Shown in pieces: positions 1-3,249 of a stretch of 5,192 nt of DNA. The stretch's first letter is position 1, and each line of letters starts with the position of its first letter. The position numbers and the translations under genes were made by a program. The notes below the pieces were generated by a model. It searched no databases. It was not told the DNA's origin and saw nothing but the letters and a program-made list of their open reading frames with translations. Source of the stretch: Erysipelothrix sp. UBA3377 (GTDB lineage Bacteria; Bacillota_I; Bacilli_A; Erysipelotrichales; Erysipelotrichaceae); assembly GCA_002359085.1 (NCBI GenBank), contig DEQB01000003.1, positions 1 to 5,192 of the forward strand, given 5' to 3'.

Positions 1-173
1 ATTTTACCTTCAGTGGGTTTAACCATGCGGTTAATCATTCTCATACTTGTGGTCTTTCCACTCCCGGAAGTCCCAATAAAACAGACAAACTCACCATCTT
101 CAATGGTTAAGTTCATATTCTTGACTGCTTTTTTTGTGCCGTATGTTTTCGTAATGTTTTGAAATTTTATCAT
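1..173 (-). CDS. Osmoprotectant (glycine betaine/carnitine/choline-type) ABC transporter ATP-binding protein, partial (N-terminus only)
   Basis: This is the N-terminal 57 codons of an ABC ATPase; the gene runs off the left edge of the window. The start is ATG at 173-171, preceded by a strong AGGAGGT site at about 186-180. The protein begins MIKFQNITKTYGTKKAVKN, a typical A-loop region with its conserved Tyr (Y11). A Walker A motif, GTSGSGKTT, follows at residues 34-42, and then MRMINRMVKPTEGKI. The MINR...EPT/KPT-EG-I segment right after Walker A is characteristic of the OpuCA/ProV/OpuBA branch, which energises uptake of quaternary-amine osmoprotectants. That substrate class is inferred from this short stretch. 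The signature motif, Walker B and any C-terminal CBS domains lie outside the window, so osmotic sensing by CBS domains cannot be judged. An amino-acid (GlnQ-like) ATPase is the main alternative. Confidence 0.85.
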   Translation of the reverse strand, partial: MIKFQNITKTYGTKKAVKNMNLTIEDGEFVCFIGTSGSGKTTSMRMINRMVKPTEGK

Positions 174-206
174 TTTTCTACCTCCTAAAACTACGGTTTG
201 ACACAT

Positions 207-228
207 AAAAAAAGAACCATAGCGGTTC
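207..228 (-). terminator. Terminator-like hairpin with T7 tract in the leader of the ABC gene
   Basis: On the minus strand, GAACC-GCTAT-GGTTC (228-214) forms a 5-bp stem, extendable by one G-T pair. It is followed directly by seven T residues (213-207). This is the shape of an intrinsic terminator. It lies about 18 bases downstream of the predicted transcription start and about 20 bases upstream of the ribosome binding site. It may be an attenuator in the leader, or the end of read-through transcripts from the antiporter operon. Confidence 0.5.
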
Positions 229-252
229 ATTTTAAATTGTTTTACCAAATGT

Positions 253-261
253 ATTATACCA
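253..261 (-). promoter_or_regulatory. Extended -10 promoter for the ABC transporter gene
   Basis: On the minus strand the sequence reads TGGTATAAT: a perfect -10 (TATAAT, 258-253) with the extended TGn element. The -35 position at 17-base spacing reads TTTTAA and is poor, which is usual for extended -10 promoters. Transcription would start near 246, leaving a leader of about 70 bases before the ATG at 173. It is the only convincing promoter between the end of the PII-like gene and the ABC gene. Confidence 0.6.
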
Positions 262-277
262 TTAATTACATAGAATT

Positions 278-299
278 AAAAATGCACAGCATCTGCACT
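278..299 (-). terminator. Possible weak terminator of the antiporter/PII-like operon
   Basis: On the minus strand AGTGCA (299-294) can pair with TGCATT (286-281), with one G-T pair and a 7-base loop. A short T run (282-278) overlaps the end of the stem. It lies about 80 bases past the stop codon of the PII-like gene and just upstream of the ABC promoter. The stem is short, so this is only a candidate. Apart from this, the ABC promoter and the hairpin at 207-228, I see nothing in the 205-base gap at 174-378. Confidence 0.3.
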
Positions 300-378
300 G
301 ATATAAAATTCTTGATTTTTAGATTTTATAATTTCAATTTAAGTTTAAAAATTGCGATTAACATCCAATTTGGTAGGA

Positions 379-729
379 TTAATCCCTTTTCTCAAGCCCA
401 ATCACCCTATTAACGGGCACTGTAAACATAAGACCCTCATTTGGTTTTTCTAAGTCCCCCGTTATATCTGTAATTGCCTTAATCGCTATTTCCAGCTTTT
501 CCTCTGATTCCACAATAGTGAATAATGTTTTATTGTAAGGATGCTCTCGATCGAAAAAAGCCTTGAGACTTCCAAACACAGGCACCTCGTGTCGTGCACC
601 CGCAACAATCGCGCTTCCCATCCCTTGTGAATCAAGAATTGTGGCGCCACTGATGCCCGATCTAATCAATGAACTTAACACTTCTTCCATCAATTCAACT
701 TTATTTAAAACCAATATTAGTGCTTGCAT
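379..729 (-). CDS. PII-like signalling protein paired with a cation:proton antiporter
   Basis: This 116-residue protein resembles the PII (GlnB/GlnK) superfamily, small trimeric ferredoxin-like proteins that bind adenine nucleotides and regulate transporters or enzymes. Visible family features are the first strand (MQALILVLNK), the helix and turn LIRSGISGATILDSQGMG at residues 21-38, a T-loop-like region at about 39-57, strand 3 (NKTLFTIV, 66-73), and a C-terminal TGDLEKPNEGLMFTVPV (90-106) matching the PII B-loop and last strand. It is not classical GlnB: the T-loop has no tyrosine for uridylylation, and the B-loop is longer and lacks the GDGK lysine. The start is ATG at 729-727, with AGGAG (741-737) seven bases upstream; an in-frame GTG at 750 lies inside the antiporter gene and lacks such a site. 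The antiporter stop codon TAG (742-740) overlaps this AGGAG. A role in controlling the antiporter is inferred from this coupling. Confidence 0.8.
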   Translation of the reverse strand: MQALILVLNKVELMEEVLSSLIRSGISGATILDSQGMGSAIVAGARHEVPVFGSLKAFFDREHPYNKTLFTIVESEEKLEIAIKAITDITGDLEKPNEGLMFTVPVNRVIGLEKRD

Positions 730-739
730 ATCATCACTC

Positions 740-1912
740 CTATACTTCACCCAATTCTCCTGCTTTAGTAATCGCTACTTTCGCAAGAATTGGTCCTACT
801 ATTTCGAAGAACAATACTGAAAATAAGATCAGCGTTACAATTCCAGATGCCTCTGAAGGTAACTCATTTCTTACAATCATCGATAACCCAATGGATATAC
901 CACCTTGTGGCAATAAGGCCCAGCCCAAATACTTCACAATTTTGGGATCTGACTTTGCTATTCTTGCGCCAAAAGATGTCCCCATTACTTTTCCAAACAT
1001 TCTTCCAACAACATATAAAACTCCTAATATACCGATATTTGCAAGCACCCCTAAATCAAGGCTTGCACCGGCAAAAGCAAAGAATAAAACGTTGATTGGC
1101 GGAACAAAGCTGTTTAACGTTGTAAATGTCCTGGTTGGCTGCCTTCCCAAATTAACATAAGTTGCCCCCATCATCATAGAAACCAAAAGAGCACTCACAG
1201 GAATCACCTTTGCTAAAGCTGGAGAGATAAGCATAGATAGAACGATAAAACTAATCAATTCTTCCTGCGATTTAATGACGTTGGTAATTTTCGAAATAAT
1301 GAAGCCAAGGATAAACCCGACAATCAGCGATAAAACAACTTCAATAAAAGGTGCTAAAATCATCGCAAATTTCCCGCCGTCTACCAGTCCTAAACTAAAT
1401 TTTGCAGCAGCAAGTGCCAATCCGAAAACCATAATTCCAAGTGCATCATCAAGTGCAGCTACTGGTAAAATCGCATCAGTCATGACACCTTTGGCACGGT
1501 ATTGTTGAATGACCATTAAAGTTCCTGCTGGAGCAGTTGCAGCTGACATTGAAGCAACCACCAAACTGAATTCAAATGATTGCCCAGCAACAAAATACAT
1601 GATTGCGAAAACCAAACTCACGACACCCAATACTTCAAAAATTGTGATAATAAAAATATCCTTACCCACTCTTTTTACTGTACTAATCAAAAACTCGCCA
1701 CCAATATTGAATGCGATAGCAGATAAGCAAACTTCATTCACAAAATTAATAACGGGGATTTCACTGGGGCCTATGAGGTTTAAAAAAGACGGCCCTAAGA
1801 ATAAACCACCCACTAAGTACCCTGTGACATTAGGTAAATTAAACCTTCTAGCAACCCTTCCACCCATTAACCCAAATGCTAAAAGCAAACCTAATTTCAT
1901 ATAAAGATTCAA
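740..1912 (-). CDS. Cation:proton antiporter, CPA2 family (Na+/H+ or K+/H+ exchange)
   Basis: This 390-residue protein is hydrophobic almost throughout, with roughly 12 membrane segments and no C-terminal soluble domain. It matches the Na+/H+ exchanger fold (PF00999, CPA2 branch). Residues 25-45 (NLPNVTGYLVGGLFLGP) are the usual first-helix signature. SAATAPAGT (123-131) is the unwound-helix TAPA motif. VAALDDALGI (151-160) carries the Asp-Asp pair (D155, D156) that binds the cation and proton in NapA/NhaA-type electrogenic exchangers. LLPQGGISIGL (333-343) is another family motif. Lacking TrkA/KefC-type RCK domains, it may rely on the PII-like protein encoded next to it. The start is TTG at 1912-1910: AGGAG (1924-1920) lies seven bases upstream, while the next ATG (1900) is 19 bases away. 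The ion (Na+, Li+ or K+) cannot be read from the sequence. Confidence 0.88.
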   Translation of the reverse strand: MNLYMKLGLLLAFGLMGGRVARRFNLPNVTGYLVGGLFLGPSFLNLIGPSEIPVINFVNEVCLSAIAFNIGGEFLISTVKRVGKDIFIITIFEVLGVVSLVFAIMYFVAGQSFEFSLVVASMSAATAPAGTLMVIQQYRAKGVMTDAILPVAALDDALGIMVFGLALAAAKFSLGLVDGGKFAMILAPFIEVVLSLIVGFILGFIISKITNVIKSQEELISFIVLSMLISPALAKVIPVSALLVSMMMGATYVNLGRQPTRTFTTLNSFVPPINVLFFAFAGASLDLGVLANIGILGVLYVVGRMFGKVMGTSFGARIAKSDPKIVKYLGWALLPQGGISIGLSMIVRNELPSEASGIVTLILFSVLFFEIVGPILAKVAITKAGELGEV

Positions 1913-1926
1913 TCTATCACTCCTAT
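1913..1926 (-). promoter_or_regulatory. Ribosome binding site selecting a TTG start for the antiporter
   Basis: The minus strand reads ATAGGAGTGAT, then AGA, then the TTG start. The same 11 bases followed by three bases precede the ATG of the downstream PII-like gene (743-730). The equal geometry supports TTG at 1912 rather than the ATG at 1900. Confidence 0.65.
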
Positions 1927-1936
1927 TTCTAACCCT

Positions 1937-1965
1937 ATTATAAGACTTAAATGATGTTCAGTCAA
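1937..1965 (-). promoter_or_regulatory. Sigma-A-type promoter of the antiporter/PII-like operon
   Basis: On the minus strand TTGACT (1965-1960) and TATAAT (1942-1937) are separated by exactly 17 bases, five of six and six of six matches to consensus. Transcription would start near 1930, giving a leader of about 18 bases that is almost entirely the ribosome binding site. A second TATAAT lies upstream (1990-1985) but has only a poor -35 (CTTTAT). Confidence 0.75.
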
Positions 1966-2030
1966 AGACACAAAAAACAAAATCATTATAACCGATTGGA
2001 TATGGGGATAAAGCCCGATAATAATAGCTG

Positions 2031-2053
2031 CTAATCAACGATGGTTTGATTAG
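2031..2053. repeat. Perfect 8-bp inverted repeat (possible operator or hairpin)
   Basis: CTAATCAA (2031-2038) and TTGATTAG (2046-2053) form a perfect inverted repeat around a 7-base spacer. A third copy of the core TAATCAA occurs at 2107-2113. The dyad sits between the divergent promoters of the antiporter operon and the tRNA gene, about 65 bases upstream of the antiporter -35. It could be a regulator binding site or an RNA hairpin; nothing in the sequence names a regulator. Confidence 0.5.
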
Positions 2054-2085
2054 AAAAATCAGGTTATCTTAAAAAGATAAGCTGA
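2054..2085 (-). terminator. Long hairpin, terminator-like on the minus strand, with no gene ending before it
   Basis: TTATCTT (2064-2070) pairs with AAGATAA (2074-2080) around AAA. After one G-G mismatch the stem continues with TCAG/CTGA (2059-2062 with 2082-2085). On the minus strand the stem is followed by TTTTT (2058-2054), the form of an intrinsic terminator; the plus strand lacks a comparable tract. No minus-strand gene lies upstream, because the next gene there is the plus-strand tRNA. It may insulate the antiporter promoter or act in an alternative, longer antiporter leader. Confidence 0.45.
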
Positions 2086-2122
2086 CTTTCCTAACACAAA
2101 CTCTATTAATCAAAACATGTGG

Positions 2123-2150
2123 TTGCATTTTCTAGAAACTTTGGTATTAT
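2123..2150 (+). promoter_or_regulatory. Promoter of tRNA-Thr
   Basis: TTGCAT (2123-2128) serves as -35. After a 16-base spacer comes TATTAT (2145-2150), preceded by an extended TGG element (2142-2144). Transcription would start close to 2157, within a few bases of the mature 5' end of the tRNA at 2163. Confidence 0.6.
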
Positions 2151-2162
2151 TATATAGCATAT

Positions 2163-2236
2163 GCCGCCATAGTTTAATGGTAAAACAGGGCAATGGTAAT
2201 GCTCAGCTCTGAGTTCAATTCTCAGTGGCGGCACCA
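2163..2236 (+). tRNA. tRNA-Thr, anticodon GGT
   Basis: A complete cloverleaf can be folded by eye. The acceptor stem is GCCGCCA (2163-2169) with TGGCGGC (2226-2232). The D stem is GTTT/AAAC with loop AATGGTA. The anticodon stem GGGCA/TGCTC contains one G-T pair and has a 7-base loop ATGGTAA. The variable loop is four bases (AGCT). The T stem is CTGAG/CTCAG with loop TTCAATT. The anticodon GGT (2195-2197) reads Thr codons ACC and ACT. G1-C72 and C2-G71, plus G34 and G35, fit known threonine identity elements. Discriminator A is followed by an encoded CCA (2234-2236). It stands alone, not in a tRNA cluster, with its own promoter and terminator. Confidence 0.93.
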
Positions 2237-2247
2237 TTAACACACTC

Positions 2248-2272
2248 ACCCACCGCAAGGTGGGTTTTCTTT
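2248..2272 (+). terminator. Intrinsic terminator after tRNA-Thr
   Basis: ACCCACC (2248-2254), a GCAA tetraloop (2255-2258) and GGTGGGT (2259-2265) form a 7-bp GC-rich stem, followed by a T-rich tract TTTCTTT. It begins 11 bases after the tRNA CCA end, so it should separate the tRNA from the downstream membrane-protein gene. Confidence 0.85.
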
Positions 2273-2287
2273 ATAAAATTATTACGC

Positions 2288-2309
2288 TATACTATAGTCA
2301 AAAGGGGGT
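2288..2309 (+). promoter_or_regulatory. Likely -10 element and strong ribosome binding site of the DUF898-type gene
   Basis: TATACT (2288-2293) is a good -10, but no convincing -35 exists because the position at 17 bases falls in the T tract of the tRNA terminator. AAAGGGGGT (2301-2309) is a near-perfect complement to the 16S anti-Shine-Dalgarno sequence. The predicted transcript would begin almost at the ribosome binding site. Confidence 0.45.
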
Positions 2310-2314
2310 CTATG

Positions 2315-2620
2315 ATGAGAGATTCATATTTTGACGGAGGTTTATTTCAATTAATTGGGTATACGATTATAGGAGCTTTGATCACATTGGTTACCTTGGG
2401 GATTTGTTATCCTTGGGCAATAGTAATGATTATCAATTGGAAAACCAAACATACGGTCATTGATGGCCAAAGATTACGTTTTGAGGGTACTGCCATGGGT
2501 TTATTTGGTTCATGGATTAAATGGTTATTCTTAATTATAATCACTTTTGGAATTTATGCATTTTGGGTTAACATTGCGATGAAAAAATGGGTAACCAAAC
2601 ACACGCATTTTGCGTATTAA
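2315..2620 (+). CDS. Small DUF898/YjgN-type membrane protein made of two tandem repeats
   Basis: This 101-residue protein starts MRDSYFDGGLFQLIGY and contains two membrane-associated hydrophobic stretches (about 12-41 and 62-89). The TLGICYPW, KHTVIDG and FEG elements match the short DUF898-type proteins I recall from Firmicutes; the larger YjgN proteins share the F-x-G and T-x-G-I-x-x-x-W pattern. The function is unknown. Residues 6-47 and 56-97 align without gaps at a 50-residue offset: F6/F56, G8/G58, L13/L63, G15/G65, I18/I68, T27/T77, G29/G79, I30/I80, W34/W84, W42/W92 and TKHT 44-47/94-97. AAAGGGGGT lies six bases before ATG 2315; an ATG at 2312 would add one Met and is only three bases away. 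Longer in-frame extensions reach back into the tRNA and terminator and are not credible. The gene is probably monocistronic, converging on the ECF gene. Confidence 0.82.
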   Translation: MRDSYFDGGLFQLIGYTIIGALITLVTLGICYPWAIVMIINWKTKHTVIDGQRLRFEGTAMGLFGSWIKWLFLIIITFGIYAFWVNIAMKKWVTKHTHFAY

Positions 2621-2624
2621 ATAT

Positions 2625-2655
2625 AAAACCCCTCTCTAAATTAGAAAGGGGTTTT
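2625..2655. terminator. Bidirectional intrinsic terminator between convergent genes
   Basis: AAAACCCCTCTCTAA (2625-2639) pairs with TTAGAAAGGGGTTTT (2641-2655) with one C-A mismatch. The plus strand ends in five T residues (2652-2656), and the minus strand ends in TTTTATAT. It begins four bases after the DUF898-type stop codon and three bases after the ECF gene stop codon on the other strand, so it serves both. Confidence 0.85.
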
Positions 2656-2658
2656 TAC

Positions 2659-3240
2659 TTAAGGTTCGATACGGTTTAAAGCATTCAATATAATGGGCGT
2701 GATAATCACAGCAGCTGCAATCTCCAAGAGTGAATTGGCTGTAAAGATACCAATCACAAAGGTTAACATGGAACCGCCGAAACTATCGTTAATAAATGTT
2801 GCGATGCCACTTTGGCCCATCCCAAATAAGAATAACAATGGAATGACCATGGCACTGTGTAACAGCGTCGCAATCCCAGCACTGACACCATAAGTCAGTG
2901 TCTTTTTATTTTTAATGACCTTAGATACACCTTGGTAAATATAGTGGGTTGCCCATCCAAAGATAATTCTGGGTAACACCGATACCAAAGGGTTGGCGAA
3001 TACAGGCGCGAAAAGGACGGCAGAACTCATTGAATTCATAAAGGAGCCAATCCCAAAAGCAAGCCCAATCAAAACACCACTGTACGCACCCAAGAAGATG
3101 CTTCCAATAATCACAGGCACATGAATGATGGTTACTTGGACAAAAGGTCCCAGTTGAATAAATCCAAGCTGTGGCCACAGTCCCATCACAAATACAATGG
3201 CCATAAACAATGCGGTAAATACCAGCTGTTTGGTTTTCAT
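2659..3240 (-). CDS. ECF transporter S component (substrate-binding membrane subunit), substrate unassigned
   Basis: This 193-residue protein has about six membrane helices and matches the substrate-binding subunits of energy-coupling factor vitamin importers (PF12822-like). In these importers the S component captures a vitamin or related small molecule and docks on the EcfT/EcfA1/EcfA2 module. Helix 1 carries the A-x-x-x-A motif (A10, A14) used for docking on EcfT. Other family features are GFIQLGPFVQVTIIHVPVI (26-44), GxxxGLxFGxxSFxNS (about 55-70) and NPLVSVLPRIIFGW (83-96). Sequences of this shape are often annotated as PanT (pantothenate), but specificity cannot be settled from sequence, so I give no symbol. 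The start ATG at 3240-3238 has AGGAGA (3251-3246) six bases upstream. That site overlaps the tex stop codon TAG, with nine bases between the genes, so the two are very likely co-transcribed and translationally coupled. No ECF energising genes are in the window. Confidence 0.85.
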   Translation of the reverse strand: MKTKQLVFTALFMAIVFVMGLWPQLGFIQLGPFVQVTIIHVPVIIGSIFLGAYSGVLIGLAFGIGSFMNSMSSAVLFAPVFANPLVSVLPRIIFGWATHYIYQGVSKVIKNKKTLTYGVSAGIATLLHSAMVIPLLFLFGMGQSGIATFINDSFGGSMLTFVIGIFTANSLLEIAAAVIITPIILNALNRIEP

Positions 3241-3249
3241 AGAAATCTC

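Noticed and set aside
198..226. TTGACA at 198-203 on the plus strand as a promoter -35
   Set aside because: The position 17 bases downstream reads AGCGGT, not a -10, and no plus-strand gene follows.
198..413. Plus-strand open frame of 71 codons
   Set aside because: It has no ribosome binding site, is of low complexity and AT-rich, and covers the ABC leader and the end of the PII-like gene on the other strand.
730..750. Seven-residue N-terminal extension of the PII-like protein from GTG at 750
   Set aside because: The GTG lies inside the antiporter coding region, and AGGAG at 741-737 points to the ATG at 729. PII-type proteins begin directly with the first beta strand.
669..1160. Plus-strand open frame of 163 codons opposite the antiporter
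   Set aside because: It is a shadow of the antiporter gene, rich in Pro/Thr/Lys/Asn as expected for the complement of membrane helices, with no recognisable domain and no ribosome binding site.
1509..1904. Plus-strand open frame of 131 codons opposite the antiporter
   Set aside because: It is another antisense shadow of the same hydrophobic gene, without initiation signals or family motifs.
2225..2314. N-terminal extension of the DUF898-type protein back to 2225
   Set aside because: It would start inside tRNA-Thr and run through the terminator hairpin, while a strong ribosome binding site sits just before 2312/2315.
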